Assembly: GCF_001648895.1 (NCBI RefSeq)
Contig: NZ_LXUF01000001.1
Coordinates: forward strand, 434,001 to 498,000
Direction of reading: 5' to 3'
Source of the DNA: Methylovorus sp. MM2
GTDB taxonomy: Bacteria; Pseudomonadota; Gammaproteobacteria; Burkholderiales; Methylophilaceae
Length of the DNA: 64,000 bases
Below the pieces are notes generated by a model. The model searched no databases. It saw only the letters and a program-made list of their open reading frames with translations, and was not told the DNA's origin. Below, one piece after another: positions 53,293 through 64,000 of this stretch. Made by a program: the position numbers and the translations under genes. Within the stretch, counting starts at the first letter, position 1. The number at the start of each line of letters is the position of its first letter.

Positions 53293-54254
53293 GCGCGCAT
53301 GCTCACACCGCCCCTGATCTGTCTGTATCGCAACATATCCCGGTTTTATTGGATGAGGCAATCGACGCGTTGGCTATCAAGCCAGCGGGTACTTATGTGG
53401 ATGGCACATTTGGCCGTGGTGGGCATAGCCGCAAGATTCTTTCAGCGCTTGGGGCGAATGGCCGTTTGATTGCGCTTGATCGGGATTTGTCTGCGATCAA
53501 GTCTGCTGAGGCGATTAAAGATGAGCGCTTTCAGATAAAGCATAGCCACTTTGCATCGATTAAAAAGGCTTTGCTGGAGGCGGGTATTGAGCAGGTGGAT
53601 GGCATTCTGCTGGATATCGGCATCTCTTCGCCGCAGATCGACGAGGGTGAGCGTGGGTTTAGTTTTAGGTTCGATGGTCCATTGGATATGCGTATGGACC
53701 AGAGTCGCGGACAAACAGCGGCCGAATTCCTGGGGGTGGTGTCCGAGCAACAACTTATAGGGGTGATAAAAGATTATGGTGAAGAACGGTTTGCTAAGCA
53801 GATTGCAAGGGCGATTATTGCGGCGCGCACAGGGGGGGATGGCATCACCACTACAGGACAACTTGCCAAGGTCGTGGCAGGGGCGGTCCCAAAAATCGAA
53901 CCTGGGCAAGACCCGGCGACGCGCACCTTTCAAGCTTTACGGATTTTCATCAATCAGGAGCTTGAAGAGTTGTCGTTAGTTTTACCTCAATGCTTGGACT
54001 TGCTGGCGCCTGAAGGGCGCTTGGCTGTCATTAGCTTTCATTCGCTGGAAGATCGCATCGTGAAAAGATTCGTCAAAAGTGAGCAGGATAGGGACGACCT
54101 GCCTGCAAACTTTCCGGTGCGTGCAAAAGACTTGCCGCAACCGCGCATGGTGGCTGTGGGGCGTGCGGTTAAACCGAGCGCTGCCGAGATCAAGCGTAAC
54201 CCACGTTCACGTAGTGCTGTATTGCGCGTGGCGGAGCGAACTCATGTTGCGTAA
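53289..54254 (+). CDS. rsmH: 16S rRNA (cytosine1402-N4)-methyltransferase RsmH
   Basis: Methylates N4 of C1402 in 16S rRNA; together with RsmI in this window it makes m4Cm1402. The 321-residue protein begins His-Ile-Pro-Val-Leu-Leu-Asp-Glu and has the SAM motif [10 protein letters not shown]. It also has Leu-Asp-Ile-Gly-Ile-Ser-Ser-Pro-Gln and Ser-Phe-His-Ser-Leu-Glu-Asp-Arg. The start is GTG inside the mraZ stop (four-base overlap). Confidence 0.96.
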   Translation: MSAHAHTAPDLSVSQHIPVLLDEAIDALAIKPAGTYVDGTFGRGGHSRKILSALGANGRLIALDRDLSAIKSAEAIKDERFQIKHSHFASIKKALLEAGIEQVDGILLDIGISSPQIDEGERGFSFRFDGPLDMRMDQSRGQTAAEFLGVVSEQQLIGVIKDYGEERFAKQIARAIIAARTGGDGITTTGQLAKVVAGAVPKIEPGQDPATRTFQALRIFINQELEELSLVLPQCLDLLAPEGRLAVISFHSLEDRIVKRFVKSEQDRDDLPANFPVRAKDLPQPRMVAVGRAVKPSAAEIKRNPRSRSAVLRVAERTHVA

Positions 54255-54278
54255 TCACGTGGTGAGTGGGTTAATCAG

Positions 54279-54554
54279 ATGACAAGACTTAACTTGATCT
54301 TGTTCTTTGTGTTGATCGTTACCGCGCTCGGTACGATCACGGCTCAGCATAAGTCGCGCAAACTATATATAGAGTTGCAACAACATGAAGATGCGGCCAA
54401 GCAATACGATGTTGAATGGGGGCAATTGCAGCTAGAGCAAAGTACTTGGGCGATGCATGCTCGTATTGAGCAGATTGCCAGCCAGTCTTTACATATGCAG
54501 GTGCCTGATCCTAAGCGTGTGCAAGTCGTGCTACCCAATCAGGTGAATCGATGA
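54279..54554 (+). CDS. ftsL: Cell division protein FtsL
   Basis: Small bitopic division protein of the FtsQLB complex that helps activate FtsWI. The 91-residue protein has one N-terminal membrane helix (about 4-22) and a periplasmic coiled coil, the betaproteobacterial form. It lies 24 bases after rsmH and overlaps ftsI by four bases. Confidence 0.9.
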   Translation: MTRLNLILFFVLIVTALGTITAQHKSRKLYIELQQHEDAAKQYDVEWGQLQLEQSTWAMHARIEQIASQSLHMQVPDPKRVQVVLPNQVNR

Positions 54555-56281
54555 GAACTGGGACGCTACCGCAACATATCATCCGATTGCCGGCTTGGCG
54601 TCGTCGGGTGCTATTGATCATTGTGCTGAGCGGATTCGCTGTGTTAGTCGGCAGGGGCGTGTATTTGCAAAGCCTGCATAAGGGATTTTTGCAAAAAGAG
54701 GGCGATGCGAGATATAGCCGGGCGATCAAACTTTCCGCGCATCGTGGCATGATTACAGACCGTTATGGTGAGCCTCTGGCGATCAGTACGCCTGTTGAAT
54801 CCATTTGGGCGAATCCAACAGACGTCAACGCGACGACTGAACAGATTGGTAAATTGAGTAAATTACTCGACCTGAAACCGGCAGAGTTGAGCAAGAAGCT
54901 TGCTAATAATCAACGCGAATTTGTCTATGTAAAACGCAGGGTATCGCCAGAGCTTGCGCAACAGGTCATGCGCTTGAATATCGCCGGTGTATTTATGCAG
55001 CGCGAATATCGCCGTTATTATCCAGGCGGTGAAGTAACTACTCACTTGGTCGGTTTTACCGGTATTGATGAGAATGGACAGGAAGGCTACGAGCTGCAAT
55101 ATCAGGATTGGCTGTCAGGTAAGCCAGGTAGTCGCCGTGTCATCAAGGATCGCCAAGGTCATATCATTGAAGATTTAGAAGCAGTTAAGGTGCCGCAGGA
55201 TGGGCATGATCTTGCCTTGTCGATCGACCGTAAGATCCAATATCTGGCCTATCGTGAATTGGCGCATGCCGTTGAAATAAATAAAGCGAAGGCTGGTTCT
55301 GCCATTGTGCTGGATGCCAAAACCGGTGAAGTGCTGGCAATGGTGAATTTGCCGACGTATAACCCGAATAATCCGGTGAATATGGCGGGTAGGTCACGTA
55401 ATCGTGCGATTGTTGATACCTTTGAACCGGGCTCAACACTTAAACCGGTATCTGTTGGTGCTGCGCTAGAGTCGGGGCATTTTAAGCCGGATAGTCTGGT
55501 ACAGACTGCGCCTGGTAGCTTTAAAATCGGCCCGGCCACTATTCATGATGCGCACACTGAGGGTCTGCTTACAGTGTCTCAGGTGATACAAAAGTCCTCC
55601 AATGTAGGTTCGGCCAAAATGGCCCTTACGCTTGAGCCGCAATATTTATGGAGTGTGTTTAACCGAATCGGTTTTGGTACACCTACCCATATCGGTTTCC
55701 CCGGTGAGGCTTCTGGCCGTTTGCGTAATTACAAGACATGGCGCCCTATTGAGCAGGCGACTATGTCTTTTGGGCATGGGATCAGTCTGACTTTATTACA
55801 GTTGGCACGTGCTTACACTGTATTTGCGAATGATGGCGAGTTGCGCCCGGTATCTTTGCTCAAACTGAAAGATGTGCCGGTGGGGCAGCAGGTATTCTCT
55901 GCGCAAACCGCGCACCAAATCAAGGATATGTTGGAGTTGGTGGTGCAGCCGGGCGGCACTGCGCCACGTGCGCAAGTGCTTGGTTATCGCGTGGCTGGTA
56001 AAACCGGAACTGCGCATAAGCTCGGCCCGGGTGGATACTTGGCGGATAAATATGTGGCTTCGTTTGTTGGCATGGCACCTGCGTCTAATCCGCGCTTGAT
56101 TATCGCGGTGATGATCGATGAACCGAGTAACGGTAGTTATTACGGTGGTGCAGTTGCGGCACCCGTATTTAGCTCTGTAATGGCGGGTGCCTTGCGTATG
56201 TTGGCAATACCGCAAGATGCGCCAAACAACAATATCGTAATACCGCCTGAGAATGCGCCAGAGATCAAGGAGGTGGTATGA
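54551..56281 (+). CDS. ftsI: Septal peptidoglycan transpeptidase FtsI (PBP3)
   Basis: Cross-links septal peptidoglycan with FtsW. The 576-residue protein has an N-terminal membrane helix (about 20-38), a pedestal domain, and a transpeptidase domain with the active-site Ser295 in Gly-Ser-Thr-Leu-Lys, Ser349-Ser-Asn351, and Lys484-Thr-Gly-Thr. It overlaps both ftsL and murE by four bases. Confidence 0.97.
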   Translation: MRTGTLPQHIIRLPAWRRRVLLIIVLSGFAVLVGRGVYLQSLHKGFLQKEGDARYSRAIKLSAHRGMITDRYGEPLAISTPVESIWANPTDVNATTEQIGKLSKLLDLKPAELSKKLANNQREFVYVKRRVSPELAQQVMRLNIAGVFMQREYRRYYPGGEVTTHLVGFTGIDENGQEGYELQYQDWLSGKPGSRRVIKDRQGHIIEDLEAVKVPQDGHDLALSIDRKIQYLAYRELAHAVEINKAKAGSAIVLDAKTGEVLAMVNLPTYNPNNPVNMAGRSRNRAIVDTFEPGSTLKPVSVGAALESGHFKPDSLVQTAPGSFKIGPATIHDAHTEGLLTVSQVIQKSSNVGSAKMALTLEPQYLWSVFNRIGFGTPTHIGFPGEASGRLRNYKTWRPIEQATMSFGHGISLTLLQLARAYTVFANDGELRPVSLLKLKDVPVGQQVFSAQTAHQIKDMLELVVQPGGTAPRAQVLGYRVAGKTGTAHKLGPGGYLADKYVASFVGMAPASNPRLIIAVMIDEPSNGSYYGGAVAAPVFSSVMAGALRMLAIPQDAPNNNIVIPPENAPEIKEVV

Positions 56282-57717
56282 CGACCTCTCTTTCTGAAGT
56301 ACTTCAGGCTGCAAACGGCTTGACCTCTGATAGTCGTAAAGTCAAAGCCGGTGACGTTTTTGTGGCCTACTCGGGCGATAGCCATGATGGCCGTCATTTC
56401 ATACCGCAAGCGATAGCCCAGGGCGCTGCTGCCGTGGTGTGGGAGCCGCAAGGATTTAGCTGGAATAACGAGTGGCGGCTTAAGCATGTTGCGGTTCCGG
56501 GTTTGCGGAAAACTGTAGGCAATATCGCAGATACGTTCTATGGCGAGCCATCGCAAAAGATGTGGGTGATTGGAGTAACTGGCACGAATGGCAAAACCTC
56601 ATGCAGCCACTGGCTAGCGCAGGCATTGAATATCCTGAATCGTAAAACTGCCGTTGTTGGTACTCTTGGCAATGGGTTTATCAATGCCTTGTCTACTGCG
56701 ATCAACACAACACCAGACCCGATACTTTTACATGGCATGTTGGCCGAATATTTGAAGCAAGGTGCACAGGCCATCGCGATGGAAGTCTCATCCCACGGAT
56801 TGGATCAGGGGCGTGTCAGCGGTGTGCACTTTAATGTGGCTGTGCTTACAAATCTATCTCGTGACCATTTGGATTATCACGGGGATATGAATGCTTATGC
56901 CGCTGCTAAAAGATCACTATTTGCATGGGATGGCTTGGCGTGTGCTGTACTAAATGCCGATGATGTATTTGGTCGTGAGATCGCCCAAGAAATGCTGCAA
57001 CGAGGTAAGCGTGTGCTTACTTATGGGTTGGATGCGGGAAATGTTCGCGGTACAGCATTACGTTTTAATGAGCATGGATTGAGCATGCATGTAGAGACGC
57101 CATTCGGTGGTGCAGATATTCAGGTTGGCGTGGTTGGGCGCTTCAATGCCTACAACGTATTGGCTGTGCTAACCGGCTTGCTGGTGTCTGATGTGGGCTT
57201 AAGTGATGCTGTCAATGCGATTGGTCAGTTAAAACCGGTGGCTGGCCGTATGCAGCAATATGGCGGCCAAGGTAAACCAGTAGTGGTGATCGATTATGCG
57301 CACACTCCAGATGCGCTTGAGAAAGTGCTAGCGGCACTGCGCGAGCAAGTGAGCGGCAAACTCGTGTGTGTGTTCGGGTGCGGTGGCGATCGTGATGCAG
57401 GTAAACGTCCCTTGATGGGCGCTGTTGCTGCGCAGTTGGCAGATGAAGTGGTAGTGACTACTGATAACCCTCGCCATGAAAAACCTGCGGAGATCATTAG
57501 CCAGATTCTTGGAGGCATAGATCAAGTCCCTTATGTCGAGATCGATAGAGAAACTGCGATCAACTTTGCTATCAGTAATGCCCAGCAGGGTGATGTTGTA
57601 TTGGTTGCCGGTAAGGGGCATGAAGATTATCAGGATATCGCCGGCACGAAACATCCATTCAGCGATGAAGCCGTTGTAAAAGCAGCGCTTAATCAATATA
57701 TAGGGCGGCCATCATGA
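56278..57717 (+). CDS. murE: UDP-MurNAc-tripeptide synthetase MurE
   Basis: Adds the third residue, meso-diaminopimelate in Gram-negatives, to the peptidoglycan precursor. The 479-residue protein has the Mur ligase P-loop Thr-Gly-Thr-Asn-Gly-Lys-Thr-Ser, Glu-Val-Ser-Ser-His-Gly-Leu, and the diaminopimelate-selective Asp-Asn-Pro-Arg motif (Thr-Thr-Asp-Asn-Pro-Arg). Overlaps ftsI and murF by four bases. Confidence 0.97.
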   Translation: MTTSLSEVLQAANGLTSDSRKVKAGDVFVAYSGDSHDGRHFIPQAIAQGAAAVVWEPQGFSWNNEWRLKHVAVPGLRKTVGNIADTFYGEPSQKMWVIGVTGTNGKTSCSHWLAQALNILNRKTAVVGTLGNGFINALSTAINTTPDPILLHGMLAEYLKQGAQAIAMEVSSHGLDQGRVSGVHFNVAVLTNLSRDHLDYHGDMNAYAAAKRSLFAWDGLACAVLNADDVFGREIAQEMLQRGKRVLTYGLDAGNVRGTALRFNEHGLSMHVETPFGGADIQVGVVGRFNAYNVLAVLTGLLVSDVGLSDAVNAIGQLKPVAGRMQQYGGQGKPVVVIDYAHTPDALEKVLAALREQVSGKLVCVFGCGGDRDAGKRPLMGAVAAQLADEVVVTTDNPRHEKPAEIISQILGGIDQVPYVEIDRETAINFAISNAQQGDVVLVAGKGHEDYQDIAGTKHPFSDEAVVKAALNQYIGRPS

Positions 57718-59102
57718 TGCGCCTATCTGAAGCGGCAAAAGCGCTTAATGGAAAGCTTATTGGTGAGGATGTCTTGTTCACTAGCATAGGTACCGATAGC
57801 CGCGCGATTGTAAAAGACCAATTGTTTGTGGCGCTCCGTGGTGAGCATTTCGATGGCAATGTCTATGCGCAAGAATCTATAGAAAAAGGCGCAGCAGCAG
57901 CGATGGTCTCGGACGACGCCCTCGATTTATCTGCTGGCTTGCAAGTGAGCGATACGCGATTGGCTTTGGGGCAGTTAGCAGCTTATTGGCGTAATAAATT
58001 TGATATTCCTTTAGCGGCTATCACCGGTAGCAATGGCAAGACTACCGTCAAAGAGATGCTGGCATCTATCTTACATGCGGCTGAAAGCGAATCTGCTGTG
58101 TTGTCGACCAAAGGCAACTTTAATAACGATATCGGTTTGCCACTGACCTTGCTGAAATTACGGAGCGAGCATCGCTATGCCGTGGCTGAGATGGGCATGA
58201 ATCATTTGGGCGAGATTAGCTATCTGACCAAGATTGGCCGCCCGACAGTTGCGCTGATTAACAATGCGACTACGGCTCATGTGGGCGAGCTTGGTTCAGT
58301 CGAGATGATTGCACATGCCAAAGGCGAGATATTTGAAGGTCTCGCAGATGATGGCACGGCCATTATTAATGCCGATGATACGTTTGCGCCTTTATGGAAG
58401 ACACTTGCAGGCAAGCGCCATATCACGACATTTGGCGTGGATGCGGTTGCTGATGTGAGTGCCGACTATCAGTTGGATAGTGATGGCAGTAGCTTGCATG
58501 TGCGGACACCATCCGGTGATATTGCTATCCGCTTACCTGTTGCAGGCTTGCACAATGTACGTAACGCACTGGCTGCGACTGCGGCAGCGCTTGCAATGGG
58601 CGTGAACCTAGCGAAGGTGAAGCAAGGTCTTGAGTCATTTGGTGGCGTTAAAGGCCGCTTGCAGCATAAAGCTGGCATCAATGGCGCCTTGGTGATCGAT
58701 GATACTTATAACGCAAACCCTGCTTCTATGCGTGCCGCAATCGATGTCTTGGCAGCACGGAGTGGTAATAAGTTGCTCGTCCTTGGTGATATGGGTGAAT
58801 TAGGTGATGACGCCTCGGCCATGCATACCAGCATCGGCCAGTATGCCAAACAATCTGGCATCTCCACTTTATATACGTTAGGTGAGTTAAGTCGTGACAT
58901 GGCTGCGGCTTTTGGGGCGAATGCGCAACATTTTGATACTCCTGAGACGCTCGCAGCAAGTGTCGCGAAATCAATGACTACTCATTCGACTGTGCTGGTG
59001 AAGGGTTCGCGCTTTATGCGGATGGAACGTGTCGTTGGCTTGTTGGTTCAAGCAGATGAACAAAATATAAAAGCAAATATAAAAGATGGAGGAGCCCACT
59101 AA
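57714..59102 (+). CDS. murF: UDP-MurNAc-pentapeptide synthetase MurF
   Basis: Adds D-Ala-D-Ala to the precursor. The 462-residue protein has [12 protein letters not shown], Asn-Phe-Asn-Asn-Asp-Ile-Gly-Leu-Pro, Glu-Met-Gly-Met-Asn, and Asp-Asp-Thr-Tyr-Asn-Ala-Asn-Pro. Its start overlaps the murE stop by four bases and its stop shares a base with the mraY start. Confidence 0.97.
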   Translation: MMRLSEAAKALNGKLIGEDVLFTSIGTDSRAIVKDQLFVALRGEHFDGNVYAQESIEKGAAAAMVSDDALDLSAGLQVSDTRLALGQLAAYWRNKFDIPLAAITGSNGKTTVKEMLASILHAAESESAVLSTKGNFNNDIGLPLTLLKLRSEHRYAVAEMGMNHLGEISYLTKIGRPTVALINNATTAHVGELGSVEMIAHAKGEIFEGLADDGTAIINADDTFAPLWKTLAGKRHITTFGVDAVADVSADYQLDSDGSSLHVRTPSGDIAIRLPVAGLHNVRNALAATAAALAMGVNLAKVKQGLESFGGVKGRLQHKAGINGALVIDDTYNANPASMRAAIDVLAARSGNKLLVLGDMGELGDDASAMHTSIGQYAKQSGISTLYTLGELSRDMAAAFGANAQHFDTPETLAASVAKSMTTHSTVLVKGSRFMRMERVVGLLVQADEQNIKANIKDGGAH

Positions 59103-60205
59103 TGTTGTTGGAACTCGCACGTTGGTTAGCCCACGATATACGTGGATTTAATGTATTCAACTACATCACATTGCGCGCGGTGATGGCTACTCTTACCGCA
59201 TTGGGTATCTCGTTTCTGGTCGGGCCTGTGCTGATTCGTAAGCTTACTCAATATAAAGTAGGGCAATCGGTACGTGATGATGGCCCGCAGACGCATCTGG
59301 TGAAAGCAGGTACACCAACCATGGGCGGTACGCTGATTCTGGTAGCGATTGCGATATCGACCTTGTTGTGGGCCGATCTGGAAAATCGTTTCGTCTGGGT
59401 CGTGCTGATCGTGACCTTGGGTTTTGGTATTATTGGTTTCGTCGATGACTGGCGCAAGGTGGTCTACCGTAACCCTAAAGGTTTATCTGCTAAAGAAAAG
59501 TATTTCTGGCAAACCGTATTAGGCTTTGGTGCCGCTGCCTATCTTTGGTCTACCGCTACGACGTCTGCTGAGACGACTTTAATCATTCCATTCTTCAAAA
59601 CAGTCGTGTTACCTCTTGGAGCAGTTGGCTTCATCGTGCTGACCTATCTGGTGATCGTTGGTAGCAGCAATGCGGTGAATCTGACAGATGGTTTGGATGG
59701 TCTTGCCATCATGCCAACTGTACTGGTAAGCAGTGCGCTAGCAGTATTTGCTTATGTGGCAGGTCACCTGTATTTCTCAAAATACCTCGGCATCCCATAT
59801 GTGCCGGGCGCAGGCGAGCTGGCGGTGTTCTGCGCTGCGATGGCGGGCGCTGGTCTTGGTTTCTTGTGGTTCAACGCTTACCCGGCAGAGGTTTTCATGG
59901 GCGATGTTGGCGCGCTTGCCTTGGGTGCTGCGCTTGGTGTCGTTGCCGTCATCGTCAGGCAAGAAATCGTACTTTTTATCATGGGTGGCGTGTTCGTGAT
60001 GGAGACACTATCGGTCGCCACACAGGTGACTTATTTCAAGTACACGAAAAAACGCTATGGAGAAGGGCGGCGCATATTCCTCATGGCCCCCTTGCATCAC
60101 CATTATGAACAAAAAGGCTGGAAAGAGACGCAGGTCGTCGTCCGGTTCTGGATCATCACCATGATGCTGGTATTGGTTGGCCTTTCTACATTGAAGTTGA
60201 GATAG
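59102..60205 (+). CDS. mraY: Phospho-MurNAc-pentapeptide transferase MraY
   Basis: Inner-membrane enzyme that forms lipid I on undecaprenyl phosphate. The 367-residue protein has ten helices, Gly-Thr-Pro-Thr-Met-Gly-Gly, the Asp-Asp pair in Phe-Val-Asp-Asp-Trp, [12 protein letters not shown], and the His motif Pro-Leu-His-His-His-Tyr-Glu. Directly after murF. Confidence 0.97.
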   Translation: MLLELARWLAHDIRGFNVFNYITLRAVMATLTALGISFLVGPVLIRKLTQYKVGQSVRDDGPQTHLVKAGTPTMGGTLILVAIAISTLLWADLENRFVWVVLIVTLGFGIIGFVDDWRKVVYRNPKGLSAKEKYFWQTVLGFGAAAYLWSTATTSAETTLIIPFFKTVVLPLGAVGFIVLTYLVIVGSSNAVNLTDGLDGLAIMPTVLVSSALAVFAYVAGHLYFSKYLGIPYVPGAGELAVFCAAMAGAGLGFLWFNAYPAEVFMGDVGALALGAALGVVAVIVRQEIVLFIMGGVFVMETLSVATQVTYFKYTKKRYGEGRRIFLMAPLHHHYEQKGWKETQVVVRFWIITMMLVLVGLSTLKLR

Positions 60206-60213
60206 CAGAAACG

Positions 60214-61611
60214 ATGAAACTGACGTTAACAGATAAACAGGTGCTGGTGCTGGGGCTGGGTGATACCGGTCTTTCAGCACTGCGCTGGCTTCATGGCCAG
60301 GGTGCGCGCCTGTCTGTTGCGGATTCTCGTACTGCTCCGCCTAACCTTGATTTGTTGGCAGTAGAGTTTCCAGCGTTACGTATATATGTTGGGCCATTCA
60401 AGCCAAAGATATTCGATGCGATAGACCTTGTAGTGATTAGTCCGGGTGTTGCCTTGGCTGAGCCTGAAGTACAGGCAGCAATCAAGCGCGGTATTCCTGT
60501 TGTTGGGGATGTCGAGTTGTTTGCACAGTATCGCCCACAATCTGCCAAGGTGATTGCCATTACTGGCGCCAATGGCAAGACTACGGTCACGACATTGGTC
60601 GGCGAGATGTGCAAAACGGCAGGCTTGAAAACCATCGTGGCTGGTAACATCGGCTTGCCAGTGCTTGATGCACTCGTGCTGCCAACGCCAGATGTCTATG
60701 TGTTGGAGCTTTCAAGTTTTCAACTTGAAACGACAAGCTCACTTAATGCCGATGCGGCAACGGTACTTAACGTGACTGAAGATCATATGGATCGCTATAC
60801 AGGCATGATGGAATACGCGGCGGCAAAAGCCAAAGTATTCAATGGTGCCGGTGTGCAGGTGTTGAATCGTCAGGACAGCTTCAGCATTGGTATGGTGATC
60901 GATGGTCGCCAACAAGTGACCTTTGGTATGGATGCCAGCGATAAAGAATATGGTTTGGTCAATCAGGCAGGGCAACTGGCATTAGCCCACGGTAATACCG
61001 CCCTGCTAAAAACATCAGATCTTCACGTCACGGGTTTGCATAATGCAACGAATGCGCTTGCCGCCCTAGCTTTATGCCGCGCAATTGATATTGATTGGCA
61101 ACCGCTCATTCAAGCTTTGCGTGATTTTAAAGGCTTGCCTCACCGTGTCGAGTGGGTGGCTGACATAGCGCAAATTGCATTTTTTGATGATTCTAAAGGA
61201 ACGAATGTTGGCGCTACTTGCGCAGCATTGGCAGGTCTCAATAAACCGGGACAACCACAAAAAGTCGTCCTGATCGCAGGTGGCGATGGTAAAGGGCAAG
61301 ACTTCTCACCCTTACGTGAGCCAGTGCAGACTAATGCGCGTGCAGTGGTGTTGATTGGCCGCGATGCACCGGTGATTTCTTCAGTATTAGCTGATACCGG
61401 CGTGACATTGATCAACGCAAGCACTTTGGAAGATGCGGTAGAGAAAGCATTCGCTGCTGCCAAGCCGCAAGATTCCGTTTTGCTTTCCCCCGCTTGTGCG
61501 AGTTTCGATATGTTCCGCAATTATGTGCATCGCGCGGAAGTATTCGTGAGCGCTGTACGGGCTTTAGCCAGCCGTTTGGCTGCTGCCCCTAAGTTAGGGG
61601 GAGCGCAATGA
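60214..61611 (+). CDS. murD: UDP-MurNAc-L-Ala:D-Glu ligase MurD
   Basis: Adds D-glutamate to the precursor. The 465-residue protein has an N-terminal Rossmann-like UDP domain (Val-Leu-Gly-Leu-Gly-Asp-Thr-Gly), the P-loop Ile-Thr-Gly-Ala-Asn-Gly-Lys-Thr-Thr, Glu-Leu-Ser-Ser-Phe-Gln-Leu-Glu, and Asp-Asp-Ser-Lys-Gly-Thr-Asn. Overlaps ftsW by four bases. Confidence 0.97.
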   Translation: MKLTLTDKQVLVLGLGDTGLSALRWLHGQGARLSVADSRTAPPNLDLLAVEFPALRIYVGPFKPKIFDAIDLVVISPGVALAEPEVQAAIKRGIPVVGDVELFAQYRPQSAKVIAITGANGKTTVTTLVGEMCKTAGLKTIVAGNIGLPVLDALVLPTPDVYVLELSSFQLETTSSLNADAATVLNVTEDHMDRYTGMMEYAAAKAKVFNGAGVQVLNRQDSFSIGMVIDGRQQVTFGMDASDKEYGLVNQAGQLALAHGNTALLKTSDLHVTGLHNATNALAALALCRAIDIDWQPLIQALRDFKGLPHRVEWVADIAQIAFFDDSKGTNVGATCAALAGLNKPGQPQKVVLIAGGDGKGQDFSPLREPVQTNARAVVLIGRDAPVISSVLADTGVTLINASTLEDAVEKAFAAAKPQDSVLLSPACASFDMFRNYVHRAEVFVSAVRALASRLAAAPKLGGAQ

Positions 61612-62771
61612 TGTACATGCTAGGCGGACGTGAAAAAATCAGCTCACCCACTTATGACCAAGCCTTGTTATGGGTGACATTGATCTTGCTCGGTATCGGT
61701 CTTGTGATGGTGTATTCGGCCTCTATTGCGCTTGCCGAGGCGGATAGGGCTACAGGCCACCAGACGACTTATTTTCTGGTGCGTCAGGCAATCTATATCG
61801 CGATCAGCATTGCTGGTGGTTTTGTCGCCTTCCAAGTACCGACCGAGACATGGCAGAAGATCGCGCCTTATCTTTTCATCATGGGCATCGTGTCGCTTAT
61901 ATTGGTATTGATTCCCGGTGTTGGGCGCAATGTGAATGGTAGTCAACGCTGGTTATCGCTATTCGTGATCAATCTCCAGCCATCAGAATTCATGAAGTTG
62001 TTTGCCGCTATCTATGTCGCCGATTATGCGATCAGGAAATCAGCAGTGATGGATAGCTTTACGCGTGGTTTCCTGCCTATTGTCGTGGTCATGATGCTGA
62101 TCGGCTGGTTGTTATTACGTGAGCCGGATTTCGGCGCATTCGCAGTGATCGCCTCTATCTCGATGGCGATTTTATGGCTTGGTGGTATCAATGCCCGCAT
62201 CTTTGGTGGTTTGCTGGCTTTATTGCCTATCGCGATCGCAGGGTTGATCTGGAGCTCGCCATATCGTTTGCAGCGTGTGGTCGGTTTTATGGATCCTTGG
62301 GCAGACCCTTTCGGTAAAGGCTATCAGTTGTCGCACGCACTGATCGCGTTTGGTCGTGGAGAATGGTTTGGTGTCGGTCTTGGCGCCAGCGTTGAAAAAC
62401 TGCTTTATTTGCCGGAAGCGCATACCGACTTCCTGCTTGCTGTGATTGCAGAAGAGCTTGGATTTGTCGGTGTCATCACTGTGATTGGCCTGTTCTCTTG
62501 GCTGGTATTGCGTGCCTTTGGTATTGGTAAAGAAGCCGTAGCCAATGAACGCTATTTCTCTGCTCTCTTGGCTCAAGGCATCGGTGTATGGATGGGCGTA
62601 CAGGGCATTATCAATATGGGCGTGAATATGGGGTTGTTGCCTACTAAAGGCCTGACGTTGCCACTGCTCTCTTTTGGCGGCAGCGGTGTGTTGGCCAATT
62701 GCATCGGCTTGGCTTTGCTCTTACGAATCGATTGGGAAAACCGTCGTTTGCAAAAGGGCTTGCCGGTATGA
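61608..62771 (+). CDS. ftsW: Septal peptidoglycan glycosyltransferase FtsW
   Basis: SEDS-family polymerase that works with FtsI at the septum. The 387-residue protein has ten helices, an early Val-Met-Val-Tyr-Ser-Ala-Ser, Asn-Gly-Ser-Gln-Arg-Trp-Leu, Leu-Gln-Pro-Ser-Glu-Phe-Met-Lys and the late Pro-Leu-Leu-Ser-Phe-Gly-Gly-Ser. The ftsW and murG stop/start overlap by four bases. Confidence 0.97.
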   Translation: MMYMLGGREKISSPTYDQALLWVTLILLGIGLVMVYSASIALAEADRATGHQTTYFLVRQAIYIAISIAGGFVAFQVPTETWQKIAPYLFIMGIVSLILVLIPGVGRNVNGSQRWLSLFVINLQPSEFMKLFAAIYVADYAIRKSAVMDSFTRGFLPIVVVMMLIGWLLLREPDFGAFAVIASISMAILWLGGINARIFGGLLALLPIAIAGLIWSSPYRLQRVVGFMDPWADPFGKGYQLSHALIAFGRGEWFGVGLGASVEKLLYLPEAHTDFLLAVIAEELGFVGVITVIGLFSWLVLRAFGIGKEAVANERYFSALLAQGIGVWMGVQGIINMGVNMGLLPTKGLTLPLLSFGGSGVLANCIGLALLLRIDWENRRLQKGLPV

Positions 62772-63853
62772 GTAAGACACTCCTTATCATGGCGGCAGGC
62801 ACAGGCGGGCACGTGATGCCGGGTCTGGCTGTGGCGGAAGCCATGCGCAATCGTGGATGGAATATCCATTGGCTAGGCACGCAGCATGGCATGGAAGGTC
62901 GTTTGGTGCCGCCGCACAATATCCCGATGACAGGTCTCAATTTCTCTGGCCTGCGTGGCAAAGGGTGGATGCACACGGTCAAAGGTATTTTCAAGCTTGT
63001 GGGTGCCACTCTCCAGTCATGGTCGCTTATGGGCACGTTACAGCCTAAGGTCGTGCTTGGCATGGGTGGTTACGTCACTGTGCCGGGTGGCTGGGCGGCG
63101 AGCTTGCGTAAATTGCCACTTGCCGTGGTGAATGCCGATGCAGCGCTATTGATGTCGAATCGTGCATTGGCGAATGCAGCGACTACTGTCCTGTTTGGCT
63201 TTAATGGCGGCGCTGAGTCGCTCGGTAAGCTAGCGGCAAAAGCCCATGTGACAGGCAATCCGGTTCGTAAAGAGATTACTGCATTAGCGGTACCAGAATC
63301 CAGATTCGATAAACGCAGTGGCCCGCTGAGATTATTAGTTGTGGGGGGCAGCCTAGGTGCCAGAGTATTGAACGAAACCTTGCCTCAGGCGCTTGCGATG
63401 CTCCCTGCTGAGAATCGCCCAATCGTGATGCATCAGTCAGGCGCGCAGCATGTAGAGGCTTTACAGGCTGCTTACGATGACGCAGGTGTTAGCGCCACAG
63501 TGTTGCCATTTATCGATGACATGGCAAAAGCCTATGCCGAAGCTGACCTACTGGTTTGCCGTGCAGGTGCGGTGACGGTGAGTGAGCTGGCGGTGGCTGG
63601 TGTGGCGAGTGTATTGGTGCCCTTGATCGTTTCCACAACTTCGCATCAGCAAGATAACGCACGTTGGATGGTAGAGCATGGTGCTGCGATCCACTTGCCA
63701 CAGACCGAGTTGTCGCCAGAAAGCCTGGCAGAGCTATTACGTCACACCACACGTGAACAGTTATTAGGTATGGCACTTGCCGCCCGCAAACTCGGTCGAC
63801 CAAGTGCTACGGAAGCTATCGCAGATGAGTTGGAGAGGATAGCCCTGCCATGA
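62768..63853 (+). CDS. murG: UDP-GlcNAc:lipid I N-acetylglucosaminyltransferase MurG
   Basis: Converts lipid I to lipid II on the inner face of the membrane. I use the ATG at 62768, overlapping the ftsW stop, rather than the in-frame ATG at 62699 inside ftsW, because the protein then begins like other MurG (Met-Ala-Ala-Gly-Thr-Gly-Gly-His-Val near residue 8). The 361-residue protein also has Leu-Gly-Met-Gly-Gly-Tyr-Val, Gly-Gly-Ser-Leu-Gly-Ala and the Cys-Arg-Ala-Gly-Ala nucleotide-sugar motif. Confidence 0.97.
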   Translation: MSKTLLIMAAGTGGHVMPGLAVAEAMRNRGWNIHWLGTQHGMEGRLVPPHNIPMTGLNFSGLRGKGWMHTVKGIFKLVGATLQSWSLMGTLQPKVVLGMGGYVTVPGGWAASLRKLPLAVVNADAALLMSNRALANAATTVLFGFNGGAESLGKLAAKAHVTGNPVRKEITALAVPESRFDKRSGPLRLLVVGGSLGARVLNETLPQALAMLPAENRPIVMHQSGAQHVEALQAAYDDAGVSATVLPFIDDMAKAYAEADLLVCRAGAVTVSELAVAGVASVLVPLIVSTTSHQQDNARWMVEHGAAIHLPQTELSPESLAELLRHTTREQLLGMALAARKLGRPSATEAIADELERIALP

Positions 63854-63887
63854 AGAATGTGAAGGTCACAAATGATGAAATCAGATC

Positions 63888-64000
63888 ATGAAACATAAAG
63901 TCAAACAGGTACATTTCGTCGGTATCGGCGGCTCGGGCATGAGCGGTATTGCTGAGGTGCTGCTAAATCTTGGGTTTAGCATCAGTGGTTCAGACTTGGC
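63888..64000 (+). CDS. murC: UDP-MurNAc:L-Ala ligase MurC, cut by window end
   Basis: The first 37 residues show the MurC start: [18 protein letters not shown] and Ile-Ser-Gly-Ser-Asp. The ATG at 63888 is the first in-frame start; earlier ATGs near 63857 and 63872 are in another frame and run into stops. The rest lies beyond the window. Confidence 0.93.
   Translation, partial: MKHKVKQVHFVGIGGSGMSGIAEVLLNLGFSISGSDL

Noticed and set aside
53442-53933. 163-codon minus-strand frame in rsmH
   Set aside because: It lies wholly within a strongly conserved gene, has no start signal and no recognisable domain.
55796-56314. 172-codon minus-strand frame in ftsI
   Set aside because: Antisense to the transpeptidase domain; its Arg/His-rich composition is typical of a shadow frame.
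1-64000. CRISPR arrays, tRNA genes, insertion sequences, prophage genes
   Set aside because: No regular repeat-spacer pattern, cloverleaf, transposase or phage protein was seen on reading both strands; a covariance-model tRNA scan would confirm this.

Overview
The window is chromosomal DNA of a Gram-negative methylotroph, most likely a betaproteobacterium of the family Methylophilaceae (Methylotenera/Methylophilus type). The evidence is a lanthanide-type methanol dehydrogenase with its partner proteins (xoxF-xoxJ-xoxG), a large group of quinoprotein-associated genes, a cytochrome bo3 oxidase, a moderate-to-low GC content, and the betaproteobacterial order of housekeeping blocks. No insertion sequence, prophage, CRISPR array or tRNA was seen.

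Layout. 1-2.6 kb: end of an SdiA-regulated-like gene, a membrane zinc-ribbon protein, and the tRNA hydroxylase trhO. 2.8-6 kb: a Fur-controlled siderophore receptor with its PiuC dioxygenase. 6-8.3 kb: a YihY membrane protein fused to a cyclic-nucleotide domain, and a proline iminopeptidase. 8.5-13.7 kb: xoxF, xoxJ, xoxG and a type II NADH dehydrogenase. 13.7-17 kb: lplT, phoH and prxQ. 17-25.3 kb: a cluster around quinoproteins, made of a sensor kinase and a TonB in one operon, a zinc metallohydrolase, a YVTN beta-propeller protein, a cytochrome b561, a fused SoxYZ-like carrier and a TonB-dependent receptor that closely resembles the PQQ receptor PqqU/YncD. 25.4-33.8 kb: a molybdenum block, with moeA-mobB-mobA-moaA on one strand and modE, an outer-membrane porin and modABC on the other, with a ModE-like operator over the porin promoter. 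33.8-41.9 kb: a glycosyltransferase, rpmE2, rho, trxA, an EAL phosphodiesterase facing a PilZ-like protein, and a YqhA protein. 41.9-47 kb: dolP-like, diaA/gmhA-like, yraN, lpoA, rsmI and pyrC. 47-51.9 kb: cyoABCDE. 52.2-52.5 kb: RNase P RNA. 52.7-64 kb: the division and cell-wall cluster mraZ-rsmH-ftsL-ftsI-murE-murF-mraY-murD-ftsW-murG-murC, the last cut by the window end.

How it fits together. XoxF oxidises methanol in the periplasm and passes electrons to the cytochrome XoxG. NDH-2 and the bo3 oxidase serve the quinol branch of respiration. The 17-25 kb cluster holds the parts for PQQ capture (PqqU-like receptor, TonB) plus a conserved but functionally unsolved quinoprotein relay (SoxYZ-like carrier, SoxH-like hydrolase, beta-propeller, cytochrome b). 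It is the best candidate here for an undescribed system. The molybdenum block links molybdate entry through a dedicated porin and ABC transporter to assembly of the guanylylated molybdenum cofactor.
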